From NCBI GenBank assembly GCA_020726505.1, contig JAHLEZ010000052.1, positions 1 through 64,000 on the forward strand: a stretch of DNA of 64,000 bases, given 5' to 3'. Position numbers and translations under genes: made by a program. Shown piece by piece: positions 10,583-22,407 of this stretch. The stretch is from Leptodontidium sp. MPI-SDFR-AT-0119 (Eukaryota; Ascomycota; Leotiomycetes; Helotiales; Leptodontidiaceae). The first letter of the stretch is position 1. The number at the start of each line of letters is the position of its first letter. A model generated the notes under the pieces. The model made no database searches and was not told the origin of the DNA. It was given only the letters and a program-made list of their open reading frames with translations.

Positions 10583-11480
10583 CTAGTTGACAGTCCGCGG
10601 GATCACTATTTTGTCCATCACCTCTTGCATGCTCTTAACTAGTATCGCTCCGTCTAGGTCAATTGCCTGTGGGAAATTGTGCCTGGCCGTCTCAGGAATG
10701 AATGCCCCATCATCGCAAACAACACCTTTCGAGTAGCTCAAAATTTTTCGTCCAACGCCGCGGCCATAAGGGGTGATGAACTCTCCATTCACGTCGCATT
10801 GCTCGTGGATGAGCCAAGCAACTACTGCTGAGGTCGCTGAGGCCGGGAACTGCTGCGTCATCCATTGGTGCATGCTCTCTTCTTCGATCATCTGTCGGGC
10901 CATGGCTGTGCCGGCAAGTGGCCCAAATAAATTGACTCGAATGCCATGAGATTGGCCCTCAAGGGCTAAATTTCGACCAAGACCGAGTAACGCCCCTTTT
11001 GCGGCAGTGTAAGCGGCGTTGGCGCGCATCCCCATAATGGATGCGGATGAGACCATTAATCCACGACCATACTTCTGCTCCTACATGTATGGCCACGCGA
11101 TTTGAGTCAAGCGCCATCTACCCCACACATGAACCTCCAACATGCGGGAGAAATCTTCGTCGCTAAAGTCGACGAAGGCCTTCTTGATCTCAATGCCGGC
11201 ATTGTTGATAATTATGTCAATACGATCCCAAGTATTCACCGCGGCGTCGACTATTGCCTGTGCCACCTGTCGGTCGGCAATTGACCCGGGAACAGCAATG
11301 GCTTCGCCACCAGCGTCCCGAATGGCTTGGGTCTTTCCTCTGACTGAATATGACTGAAGACCGAGAAGTAGTTGTTATTTCTTCCATTCAGGCTGGTTCC
11401 AACACACTCGTACCTATACCACGCCCCCGACTCCCAGAAGGCTAGGCCCTCTCCTCCTTGTCTCGTGTTCCGAAATGCCG
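10583..11480 (-). pseudogene. Short-chain dehydrogenase relic, MFE2-like
   Basis: One minus-strand frame from about 11350 to the stop at 10583 carries SDR motifs: IDIIINNAG, then VHVWGRWRLTQIAWPYM, SSASIMG with the active-site Ser, and YTAAKGA, the Y-x3-K pair. IRVNLFGPLAGTAM follows. The order resembles the dehydrogenase part of peroxisomal multifunctional enzyme type 2. An in-frame TAG at 11081-11083 splits it. The N-terminal Rossmann glycine motif is missing: only a GTSLNG-like remnant is seen, in another frame near 11380. It is therefore non-functional unless spliced in a way I cannot see. Confidence 0.8.
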
Positions 11481-12385
11481 TCAAACAAGTATCCTACCTA
11501 TGCCAAGGCATGCTTACGCAGAAACGCGCTCCGGCCTGGGGGAGCTAACGCGGAACATATATTCCTCGTCCTCTGGCGGCCACAGTCTAACTCGCAGCAC
11601 TGGCTCCTATCATATAAGTTACTAAAGAATGAGTTTCGAGCGGAACATATATTCCTCTGTTACGGTTTCCTGTCACGAGATCTTCTTCGCCTATGTTCCT
11701 AAAATCTGGAGTCTGAGGCGGATTACTGCAACCTGCACTCACTACAGTAAAATACGGAGCAATGCGAGCTCAAATTCTGCCTACGAACTCGCATCTGGCA
11801 TCGCATCAAGCCAAGCCTCGTCCTATTTAGTCCAGAAACATGCATCGCTCGAGAAAGCTGTAATCCACAGATCAACACGAAGAAAAATGATTCATGCCCG
11901 CTGATCCGCTGTCATCCGCTTGTTGCCGAAGCTCGCCTGCGACCCTTACTGGAATAGAGCTAGCCGAGCTACAGTAATTAGCCTGTGATTTGCCGCGGCC
12001 ATTCGCCTATTCTACAGCGGGGAGGGGGGTCAGCGTAGCCTCACGCGCCTTTTTTTTTTTTGTCTCCGCTCATATCATGAGCATCTCAAGGACGAAGCAA
12101 CAAGCTCACAAGGCAAAGCCAATGACTCGGCTGGATATCGACCGCCCGCGTTGTTGAGGGCTGCTTCTCCTGCAGCCCCTAGTCCCGCCCTTCGCTTCCT
12201 CACAAAGAACACTCTGACATGCTCTTGCTCCAGCACATCCACTAGCAGATTCCCCTCATATCGTCCTCTTATTTATTATCTATCTCCCCCGACGTGAAGA
12301 GGGACAAGGGTTCGAATGAAAGACCGCGGCGTCAAGGCGTGTCCCCGACGACAGTCTCAAAGTTCAGTCCCGCCTGCTCGCCCTC
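11481..12385. promoter_or_regulatory. Intergenic region upstream of the Zn2Cys6 gene
   Basis: No convincing gene. It contains two copies of GCGGAACATATATTCCTC (about 11548 and 11639), a near-palindrome, and a T12 tract near 12050. It lies between the SDR relic and the regulator and probably holds the regulator promoter. Confidence 0.5.
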
Positions 12386-15162
12386 ATGGAGGAGGATACG
12401 AGTGCACGCACGAGTACAAGGAGGACGGTGGATCGGCGAAAACCCATTTGTAGTAATTGTCGGAAGCGAAAGGTGCGTTGGTTATCGTTGTCATGCTCTA
12501 TGTCCTAGAATTATCTCCACTCCCCTTGCCTCCTCGCCCGTCCAGTTTCTTTCTTTTCATCGTTACTTGCAATGATCTCGTTCAAAATTGATGCGGTGTC
12601 ATACATTATACCTATAAGTCAATGTCTGATGTTATCAGAGTAAATGCGACAGTCGAGAACCAAAATGCTCGACTTGTCTTGCACACAAGAGCCCATGCCA
12701 TTACGTCAAGCCACCGTCACTGGCCTATGTCAGGTCTTTGGAAGCCAGAATCGAGCAATTGCTACTGGAGAGAAGGGGGGACTCTTTTTGCGAAGAAAAC
12801 GTCGTCACTGGTGTAAAACAACCTGCTTTAAACTCGGACAAGTGTTGGTGGGCTAACGCTTATAGAATGATGATGAGCTCATCAACATCACGGAAAGCAA
12901 TACATCGGCACCCACCTCACCATACCAGTCCAGATCAGTCGACAACCCCAGCGAGCTGACCATTCCGCCTCATCAAGCCCAGGAGGAGACGCGACAAGAA
13001 AATGAAAGAGAGTCTAATCGCTGGGTATCACAGATCAGTGTCGACAGCCGTGGCGGAGTTTCATTTCATAACCCTACTTCCGTCTTTCACGAAGCTCCAT
13101 CACCAGACCACAGATTAGACACATTAGATCAAGCCTCGAATGGAACATTGTCAGGTGTTGCGGATGGTCGAGATACTCATCAAGTCGATCAGATGAAACA
13201 CTCCCTAGTTTCAAATGCAGCACATCAGAAGCGTCTTGAAGACTTGGCAATGGGCAATATCACAGCAATACAAAGCGATATACCAGCGGTCGTTGCCGTC
13301 GAATTGCTACGATTCCACTGGTGCTGGATTCACCCAATGTTTATGTTTGTGTATCGGCCGGCTTTTACACGTAAGTCTTCCGCCACCGCACACTTCTGCT
13401 GCTAACAATCTGGTAGGTGATATGGCTCTCAGCTCCCCAAACCAGCCCGAAACTTCGTATTTCTCAGGACCTCTCTTGAACGTTCTTCTTGCGCATAGTT
13501 CACGCTTTCGGGTGCAAGGTTCTGAAGATAGTGACACAGAAAACGCAATGTTGAATGCGCTTGCCCAAAAGGCCCAGCACTCTTTGGCATTGCGGCTCAC
13601 AAGCGCGAGTTCAATATCCATAGTTCAAGCTCTGCTTCAACAGTCTGCGAGAGATTTTGCTTTTGGGAACTCTTCTCAAGGTCAGTTAAATTCGTGCCCG
13701 CGCTACGAGTACATTTCTCACCCAAGAAGCCTGGCTTTATTCAGGCATGGCCTTTCGAATCGCAATCGATCTCGGAATCCACCTACCAAGCGAGAAACTA
13801 TACGGATATGTTAGAAGCTTGGCTGCTGAGGATATTGAGATCCGGAAGAGATTATTCTGGAGCTGTTATACATGGGATAAGGCTATAAGTCTGTATCTTG
13901 GACGGATGCCAGCTTTCATATCACTTGTGGAATCCAACCCGCCTGAATTCAGTGAGTTATCCTCGGTTCAAGCCTTCAGATCACCCAATGTCATGTTTTA
14001 ATTCGATATTTGGGCACTGATATCCTGTGAAGTGGATGATTTCACAGAGCATGACCTCTGGGAGCCATTCTATGGTTCTGGCCAAGACCAAGCAGGCACC
14101 CTCAGACCCGCCTATCCACCACAGAAAGGATATATGATATCCTGTTTCACTGGGTTGTGCAAACTATCGATGATATTAAGCACGATCATGCTTGAGATAT
14201 ATGGAACGTCGACCGACACACCTACTGACGCCGGATCTCCGAACCCAAAGAGCTCAGCATTCATCAAAATATCATCTTCCATCCACAAATGGTGGATCGA
14301 GCTCCCCTCACCAGTCCGAATCGACGTCCAAGCCCTCCCAGCAATCAGCCCTCCACTTCACATCGTCTCCCTCAACCTGTTGTACCACACAACACTAATC
14401 CTCCTCCACCGCCCTTACATCATAGGCGCTACAAACTTTTCAAACCCAGCAGTGCTACGCTCATATCAAATATGTATCACAGCCACAGCAACCATCCACG
14501 ATCTCCTCGTTCTCTTGACCTCCACCTTCGGCTACGGCCACACTACGTATCTAAACTGCTACAACACGTACGTAGCAGCTACGATCGCCGTGCAGCATTT
14601 CCAATTACAAGAGGAAGGGGAGACTGCGGTGCTTCCTGATACTGGTATATTGTCTGACAAGTTGGACTTGAAATTTTTCCTAGGTGTTCTGCAGAAATCA
14701 GCAATAGCAATGCCAGGTTTGCATAGGAGCATTGAGATTGTGAAGAGGCATATGCAGGCTATTCTTCATCGACAGTCAAAGAAGTATCTGGATTCATTAT
14801 TTCCTGTTTCTAATCCATCGAGCAATATCACGAAGGCAGCACAGCAACAGCAGCAAAAGCCATCCTCATCCTCAGCTGGGTCATCAATCCCTACGCACGA
14901 ATCGAACTCGACCCAATACCATCAATTCCCATTGGGAATGCAACCGCAAACAGAGAGCAATGCCAACTATCATGCATATCCTAGTTTCAGTCTCGAAGGT
15001 CTCCCTGCATTCCCAGGCCAAGACTTCAACATGGGCATGGATTATAACCTCGATCAAGAGATCATCGACCCGGAGATGAGAACGACATTTTTGGGATTGG
15101 ATCCGCACTTGACTCTGCGCCATGAAAATTCGGATTGGACTTATGGCGAGTTCTATATATGA
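12386..15162 (+). CDS. Zn2Cys6 fungal transcription factor
   Basis: A binuclear-cluster regulator expected to act in the nucleus on CGG-type sites. Proposed exons: 12386-12472, 12639-12812, 12866-13370, 13417-13680, 13730-13951 and 14033-15162. All introns are GT-AG and phases agree, giving 793 aa. The start ATG 12386 has context CCCTCATGG and precedes the basic arm. Cluster cysteines are C22, C25, C32, C39, C42 and C49 (CX2CX6CX6CX2CX6C), split by intron 1. A coiled-coil-like linker follows (YVRSLEARIEQLLLE). The middle-homology (Fungal_trans) domain starts near ELLRFHWCWIHPMF, with AWLYSGMAFRIAIDLGIHL and RLFWSCYTWDKAISLYLGR. The C-terminal tail is Gln/Ser-rich. The FHNPTS segment recalls nirA-like regulators, but that subgroup is a guess. 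No disruption seen. It is the nearest regulator to the catabolic genes at 18-25 kb. Confidence 0.9.
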
Positions 15163-16072
15163 GTAGATCGATAAAAAAGTGAGGTATGCACACTAGATAC
15201 CTTGAGTATGTGTTTGGATCGCTGTAACCGAACTTGTAGCAATTATACGGACTGGGGAGACAATATGCGCCACCACCGACGCCGATGTGCAGCTGTTAGC
15301 CTACCACTATCTGATAGCCTCGCATCCCCTGATACGACAAAGACATCAAGTCTTAGACAAAAAGGAAGCTAACGCGTCAAGTAAGAGACATGTTCTTACG
15401 TAGCATTGTTTAATCAGAAGACGTTGTCATGGCCAGTAAAAGGCACCAATTTGTCTCGTGACGACACCTTGAACGCGTGTCAAGGTATCAAGTGATCTCG
15501 CTTAGATCATTTAAAAGCGTGACGAACCTTCAAGCTTCTTTATGATTCCTCGCGCTACGTCTTGCATCTAGAATCGATGCATACCTTGGCTCGAACCCTC
15601 ACGCAATCGGATTTTTGTCCGTGGAAAACTAGTATCTATTAGGTTAAGATATCGCAACGTAAAGTAACTTGCTTCTTATAGATGGAGTATGATAAGTAAT
15701 TCTTCTCTTCAAGATGCACGCAATGACCCAGTATTATATGCGGCGTAAAGGCGTTGCTTGGCCGGCTCCCATCAAGCGATAACGTAGAAGTTCAACTTGA
15801 AAATACGAAGTATTCAATCTTTAAAGCACTATTCGTGTAATGGTCCGTACTTAATGCGGCTTTATTCCTCGTACTGAATGCGGCCTCATTCCTTACCTGC
15901 AAACAGAGAGTCACATTCCTCTGGTTCTTTATTACTCTAGTATATAGTCAGCTTCCCCTGAAGAAGAGTCTACCTTCTTCAGCAATTAGTCTTTTGTTAC
16001 TGGAACCTCTCCAGCTGATCACCAGAGAACCCCCATCGTATCTCGTTACCTCAGTGAAACTAGTGATCATTA
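15163..16072. other. Intergenic region downstream of the regulator
   Basis: No gene recognised. Base composition is mixed up to about 15900 and becomes AT-rich near the pogo element. It contains imperfect GCGGCTTTATTCC / GCGGCCTCATTCC copies at about 15857-15893. Confidence 0.55.
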
Positions 16073-17913
16073 ACGTCTCACGCCCCCCTTTAGCCCACCC
16101 CCGTCTTTGGCCCACCTCGCTTAATTCTAACACTTCTTATTTAAGACTTAATAACTCTATTTTACTTTAACTTTTATATAAGATATTATAAAGTCTGATT
16201 CTCCTCCTGATTTTGATTTTTTAGGTTTAATCTAGCGCTCCCTAGTTATAATTTGAGCCTCTTTAATAGCACGAATTATCGTAAACTTAGAATTTAGACT
16301 AGTTTAAACCTTCCTCTTTTTCTTTAGCCTTAAGTGCTCTAATCTCTCTTTTAGCTCTTTAATCTTTATATTTACTTTCCCTAATTCGTACTCCTTCTCG
16401 TTAATCCCTTTTATAACTTTCCTAAAAAGTAAACGTTACGTCAAAAGTTAGTTATATAACCCACTTACTGAAGTGTGAATTTATAAGTATAAATCTTTCC
16501 GCGCCTTTAGAGTCTATAACTTAATTAAAGTATTAGAAACCTTTAGAGGTAGTATTAGCGTATCTTAAGGCTTTAGGAGTATTAGATTTGTTAATTTATT
16601 ACTATCTAATAGTAAAGGGCTTATTAGTGGCTTAGTAATAGATACCGGCTATAAACTTGTAGTTCTCTACCTTGATTTAATATTAAAAGGTGTAATACTT
16701 TCTTGACGTGCCTTTTAATAGTAAATAAGAAAGTTACACTTATTAATTAATATAGAATCAATTAGAGAACTTAACCTTTATAACTCTTTCTAATAAGTAC
16801 GCTTAAGTAAGGAGAAAACTATCAAATCGAAAGGTTATAAGACGTATAACGTATATATAAGTAAAAATAAGAAGTAAATATTATACTCGAGGCACTTCTA
16901 AAGGAATTCTGTAGTCTCGTGGCTCTTATAGCCGTCTAAAATAAGGAGTCTTATTAAATAATCACGTAGTTACGTCTAAAGGATAAATACCTTTTCTAGC
17001 CACTCTAAAGCCGTAATATTAGTAGTTTACTAATTTTCAGTGGCTGTGAAGTACTAATTGTCGAATATCTCTAATTAAAATAGAAACTATTATTATTACA
17101 CTAACTTTCCCTTATAAATTACTAGTAGTTATATCGAAACTCTAGTTATAAAGATATACTTAATAATTGTCGTCTAAGTACGTGAACTTAGTTATTTTAC
17201 TTAAACCTTGTGTATTTCGATACTCCCTATAATATATTTATTTAAACTATAACCTTCTATAATACTAGCTTCGTCTATATTTTATCGTTAATTAACTAAA
17301 ATAGCTCTAATTGCCGGAATATCTAGTTTTTAGAACTAAGGCCGTATAACTTTAGACTAAGCGCAATTAACACGTATAAAATCGATATATATCTGCCTCT
17401 TAGTCTTAAGAACAGGATTACGAACTAAAAATCGAGTCATTTAGTGTTTTCCGAGTAGTTTATAGTCCCCTTAAAGAGCTAGAAGCCTCTCTCTAAAAAC
17501 CCGAATCTATATATATGTAACTCTATAGCTAAGAGCCTCTTAATTCAAAATCCAATTAATTAATCGTTCCTCTATAACTGTAAGTAGTCTTTACAAGTGA
17601 CTAGCAGCTTCTTGACGTAGTTAAGTCGTGGTGTTACGGTGACGGAGTATAGACCTCAGAATACTCTACTCAAGGGATACCTATCGTACTAACTTATTAT
17701 TTGCGATCTCCTCAAGCGCATATATAACATTATGCTTAGTATATTAAGGCTTCATGATCGAAACAATTCACATTCCAAATTTTAGACAAATCGATTGAAG
17801 AATGAGGATATAATTAATTATTGAAGTTGAGAGGTATAAGTAGCGGTGAGTTAAGCGAGGTGGCCAAAGGCGGGGGTGGGCCAAAGGGGGGGGCGGGGTG
17901 GGGGGGGGGACGT
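16073..17913 (-). mobile_element. pogo/Fot1-like DNA transposon, RIPped
   Basis: An 1841-bp unit bounded by TA (16071-16072 and 17914-17915) with inverted ends beginning ACGTC. The ends contain two subterminal TTTGGCCCACC-type repeats in each arm, GC-rich and facing inward. On the minus strand, about 16935-16830 reads LLILDGYKSHETTEFL, then a YFLFLLIYTLYVL-like and a PFDL-like segment with stops. This matches the DDE domain of Fot1/pogo transposases (LILDGHGSH... LQPLD). Length and TA target fit Fot1-like elements. It is broken by many stops. It lies between the regulator and the catabolic genes. Confidence 0.85.
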
Positions 17914-17949
17914 TACAATTCGCTGCTGGATCCAAGTCCCTGAATGATT

Positions 17950-18760
17950 CGTGGAGACACAGGTTCTCCGTTCATGGCGGATATGTTAGTGGAGAGAAGA
18001 AGTTTCAAAGAGGCGAGCAAGGCGGGAGACGGGGCTTGTTCTGTCCTGATCCGGCTGGTGGGTCGGGCACATAATGGGCTTGAGAATATCATTGAGCATC
18101 CGGGATATCGGCGCAGATGGGTGCACCAAGATGGCTCGTCGCAAGCTCAAGCCTACGCATATAGAACGCACTATCTTTAGAGACGCAACTGGGAGCTCGC
18201 TGAACAATATTGTGGATGTAGAAGGGCTAGGAAAATTTGGCGTGCTGGCTTGTTGGGAGCATTTGCAGCCGCTGTTGAAATATCATACTTGTTTGCTGAA
18301 GGAGGAGATCCATGTTGCGGCATGGCCGCCTGTTATCCCGTATGAGCCTAGGCACTGGCTCTAGTCTATGTCTCAAGAGGGATGTCGGAATTTGTCTAGG
18401 ACGTTTGCTATAGAGAGCCAAACATTTGTGCTACATACTACAGCTATCATTGGGCCTGCTACTATCGAGAAGATAGGGACGCAAGGGACTTTCTTTGGTG
18501 TTCATGGTGGTGGAAGCTCGGCTACCTTTGGACCGGATGGGAGGCAATTTACTGAGGATATCCACTAAGCTGAGGAGGGCATCTTGTATGCTGAGTTGGA
18601 TTTCGATGAGGTGCTTGGGTCAAAGAGCTTCGTTGATGTTGGTGGACATTATAGTCGTCCGGATTTGTTCTGGTTAGGTGTTGATGGTAGAGAAAGGCTG
18701 CCTGTAAGAGTTCAGCGAGATGGTGAAATGGGAAGAAGGTGTAAATTGGTGTATCTCAAT
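17950..18760 (+). pseudogene. Nitrilase / cyanide hydratase-like pseudogene
   Basis: One frame from about 18074 to 18757 gives a clear nitrilase. RRKLKPTHIERT holds the catalytic Lys region. ACWEHLQPLLKYH holds the catalytic Cys, followed by EEIHVAAWPP, NLSRTFAIESQTFVLH, GGGSSATFGPDGRQ and VDVGGHYSRPDLFWLGVD. Two in-frame stops, TAG 18362-18364 (expected Trp) and TAA 18566-18568, break it. The first third, with the catalytic Glu, is not recognisable, although 17944-18070 may be its decayed remains. Nitrilases hydrolyse organic nitriles to acids. The stops fit RIP-type changes spilling over from the adjacent transposon. Confidence 0.88.
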
Positions 18761-19633
18761 GCTTACATCTACATACCACATGTCCAGGCTTTGGTACTCC
18801 AGGTACCATGCCAGTGCTTGACCAGTCCACTTCACGTTCCATGCTCCATGCCCGCAACCCTTCCCAGCCATGTATCACCTTTATATACCCAACACGACGC
18901 TCTTATAAGCTCAAGTATCTTCATGCCTTCTTCACATCCACATTCGCCTGTCGAGGCTGCTAAGCTCCATTCTACGGTCTGTAAAGGCGGGGAAATTTCA
19001 GGAGCTGCATATATGCATGAAGACAAATAAAAGATAGTGGGCCAGAAAGATGAATTTTCCCATCATTCTGTCTCGAGCCCTCAATCATTGTTTCGTTATA
19101 ATGATAACGTAGAGGTAAATAAGCCAGTGAAAGTGATGACTTTCTATTTTTCCGACCCGTGAAAACAAGCGAGTAATTATAGTAGCTTGTGTTGACTTTG
19201 GTGAGAACGCAAAACATCGCTTTCAAGACTTACTGCTTCCAGTTCATAGTAGATGCAAATATGAGAGTCGCGATTTCTCCGGAGGCTATAGATCAATTTC
19301 CTTCATTTCAAAGGGGATCGAACTCCACACCAGGTACAAATATCACATGCCGTTGTTTATGCCGTTGTTTATGCCGTTGTTTATGTGCGGGGCAATGTTC
19401 GTTATTCGAGTTTGCGGCTGTTGAAGAGAAAGCTATAGAATATTTATAGCCTATTTATTTAAAGTATGACCTCTGGGGTGTGATCGATATCTAATGTAAT
19501 CTATAGAGTGCATCTGAGATATTGGTTGGATTGTTAGTCTAAATCCTGATTGATCTACCCGGTGCCTTCACACACAGAATATCAATGTATGTTGGTGAGT
19601 GCTAATGACATACACGCCTTTCCGTTTCTTCCA
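18761..19633. other. Intergenic region between nitrilase relic and MFS gene
   Basis: No gene recognised. It holds three tandem copies of the 12-mer GCCGTTGTTTAT at 19349-19384 and should contain the 3' end of the convergent MFS transcript. Confidence 0.55.
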
Positions 19634-21799
19634 TTACAACACATATCGGAAATCCTTGTTCTCGAACTCGGTCTTGTCCTGCATGCCGGCTTCATTACTA
19701 CTCTCCTTATTGGCGGGTCCGTGCTTCCTATCGCGGTATCTGTTGGTAAAAAACATGTATGCTGGATTATTATTAGTAAAATCTAGTCTGACAAGTTTAA
19801 GACCACATACCCAGTAATGCCAAGTGGCAGCCAAACTTGATTGAATATCCAGCGAGAAGCCCGGCAGTGGCTGTTGGGTAGTCGGGAGCCTCAGATGGCT
19901 TCACCACGAATGGTCCCGCGAAGTTACCCCAACAATATGCAGTGCTATAAAGAAAAAGATGTATTAGAGACGGAAGACGCAGGCATAGTCGATGACTGTT
20001 TACTTACAAGATCATTGCACTGGCCATAGAACGATGGGTGTATCCTGCCATGTTGGAAGACACCGTAGTCAGGGAGACGGTGAATCCAACAGATTGCGCG
20101 TTGACCATCCAGAAGCAGACTAGTCTTCCCCATGTGTTGGATCGTGGAAGATACGCCATCAAGGCCGCGCATACCGTGCAAATGATATTGGCTGCTGTTG
20201 CAGTCAAAAGCCGAGAATTTGGCACGTTCAGTGTTATAGTACCGCCAATGAGGAGAGCAATAATCTGGACGGCGTCTCCAACAGACTTCAGCTCAGGTGT
20301 TTTAGTTGTGGAGAATCCCTTACAATATTAGTTTGTAAAGTGTGGCTTGAGTAAGTATACATACGAGGTCCCGAATAATGATTGTGCTGAACGAATTGAC
20401 AACACCGTTGGGAATTGCACTTGTATTGTCAGCGATGATAGTCGCTGCTTGGGAGAATGCAACTTACGCTGCAAATACCGAGATGAAGATAAGTAGTGCC
20501 TTTGGATCAAAGAAGGCGCCAATTGCCTGCTTCACGACAAATTCCTTGTTCTTGATTCCGGTCTCGTTTCCGGCTACACGCTTGACAGCAATGATGCGTT
20601 CACGCTCGCTGAGGAAGCGGGCGTTGGAGGGTGCATCGGGGAGAACGAAGTAGATTACGAAAGCCCAAAGACAAGTCGCACCGCCCAAGATAAAGAATAT
20701 CAACTCCCACCGTTCTGGTATTAAATCTTCCGGCAATTTGGAAACCCCCATGGAGATGTATGAGCCTATGATACCTCCCCATCCTAGAGAAGAGCTACAG
20801 AATGCGTCAGCGAATTTTGGAAGGCATCAGTTTGACGAGGGATACATACTACCAAATACACTGTCGAAGGGGGATCTCTCTTCTCGTGTACCAAAATCCA
20901 GTCATCAAAGTCAAACCACTGTTAGGGATTTTCTTAGCTCCTGAGTGAGGAAGATGCTAGTATAAGGATCATGGTAACTTACGGAGTAACGGCTGCTTCG
21001 AACACGCCCATGAAAACTGTAATAATTGTCAATTATATGTCGATCAAGACATCCGATATTACATACATCGAACCGCCACTAAGTTATCTGTCAGCCACTA
21101 CGCCGGTCGATTCGCTGGAAAGCAGCTTACGAGCACTCTGATATGTTCGGCACCGGGTCATTATCAAAACAGTACCTCCCCAGAGGAGACAGCTGATCCC
21201 AATGACTTTCTGCGCAGGGAAGCGACCAATGAGCCATCCACAGGGGTATTGTCCAAAGAAGTATCCGGCATAGACCACTGCAGAGCACAGTATTAGCTAA
21301 GATCCGTCGAGTTCTGCGTCGAGACTGACTCGCAGAAAGGTAATTAAACTCTTGTCCTTTGAGATTCAAGGCTTGTTTGTATCCGAAAAGATTGGCGTAG
21401 TTCAGAGCCGTCTTGTCCATGAACTGGAGTGCTTGGGTGATGAGGAAAATCGGGAGGATGATGAAATCGATCTTCCATCGAACACGTTTGTTCTATATAG
21501 CGAACGTCAGCAACAGATACACGGTTATTTCATCGCATATTGCTTACCTCTTTGTCGGTAAACTCAAGGAGCAAACCTTCTTGATATTGCTGGTAACCAA
21601 CCGCGTTTTCCTACGCACCGTCAGCCACATTGCGCAATCGACGGGAATACCCAAGCCAAATTCACACCTCCATGACAGCATCAAGCCCGCCCTTGTGCTC
21701 CCCGCTACTGTGCACATGGTTTATGTCGGAAGATAGGACGTTTTGGGGTCGAATCTGTTGTTGAGACTCAAGCTCAGAGACCTCTGGTTTGGACTTCAT
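19634..21799 (-). CDS. MFS transporter, allantoate permease (DAL5)-like
   Basis: A plasma-membrane symporter of the anion:cation symporter group (DAL5/TNA1-like), which imports small organic anions. Twelve exons give 524 aa: 21799-21668, 21610-21548, 21492-21330, 21277-21131, 21078-21067, 21016-20983, 20918-20850, 20794-20468, 20419-20365, 20318-20008, 19944-19811 and 19761-19634. Phases agree throughout; some 3' splice sites are AAG. Family signatures include FMDKTALNYANLFG, YFFGQYPCGWLIGRFP, FFMGVFEAAVTPG, LGWGGIIGSYIS, FFILGGATCLWAF, NGVVNSFSTIIIRD and WGNFAGPFVVKPSEAP. The short hydrophilic N-terminus (44 codons in exon 1) and the charged C-terminus are normal. Exon 5 is only 12 nt. No stop or missing helix seen. 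Divergent from the dienelactone hydrolase gene. Confidence 0.93.
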
Positions 21800-22407
21800 G
21801 ATATTGTAGGCTATTGAGAACTTCCAAAATATAAATGCAGACCAAGTAGATGCTGCGAGCTGCCAGAAGCTGCTGGATCTAGTTGTTAGAGGCAAAATGT
21901 GGGTGCAGATCACCCGATCTTATATACCCAACTTTCAGGGCTCAGAAGCCAGGAGTGCAGGACAATGGAGATAGATGGGGTAGTGAATGGCTGGGGAAAT
22001 GTGGAGGAAGCGAAGCTACTTCGTAAACGCGTACATCGGCTCCGTGGCCAGAAACACTGTTCCAGTGAACCGAATCCCACGGCCATTCGCCGACGCCCCA
22101 ACGTCATGAATATTCACGGAGGTTATTGGAGCCCGACCATCATGTACTGGTCCTACACCACGCACAAGAGTCTGTAACAGTGGGATCAGCGGAGAGGTAG
22201 CGAGTGGCGAGCCGGAATGAGACCAAGCGGCCGAATGGTTAATTGATGGGTAGCATTTGCAGAATCTTGTGAACTTAATATTCATGCCCCGATTCCATTC
22301 CTCAATGATATTATTGGAAATCCTTGCTCTACAAATTTTATTTCCCATCATCATCAACATCATCAATCTGATACGCCTTGGCAATCATTTCAGGTATTCC
22401 AAAGACA
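21800..22407. promoter_or_regulatory. Shared promoter region of MFS and hydrolase genes
   Basis: 608 bp between two divergent start codons. It holds CGGCTCCG at 22037-22044, an inverted CGG-N2-CCG pair of the kind bound by some Zn2Cys6 dimers, and several further CGG triplets nearby. Such an arrangement would allow co-regulation, but no site is proven. Confidence 0.5.

Noticed and set aside
13307..13621. 104-aa minus-strand frame inside the regulator
   Set aside because: Lies antisense to exons 3 and 4 of the Zn2Cys6 gene and the intron between them; no domain.
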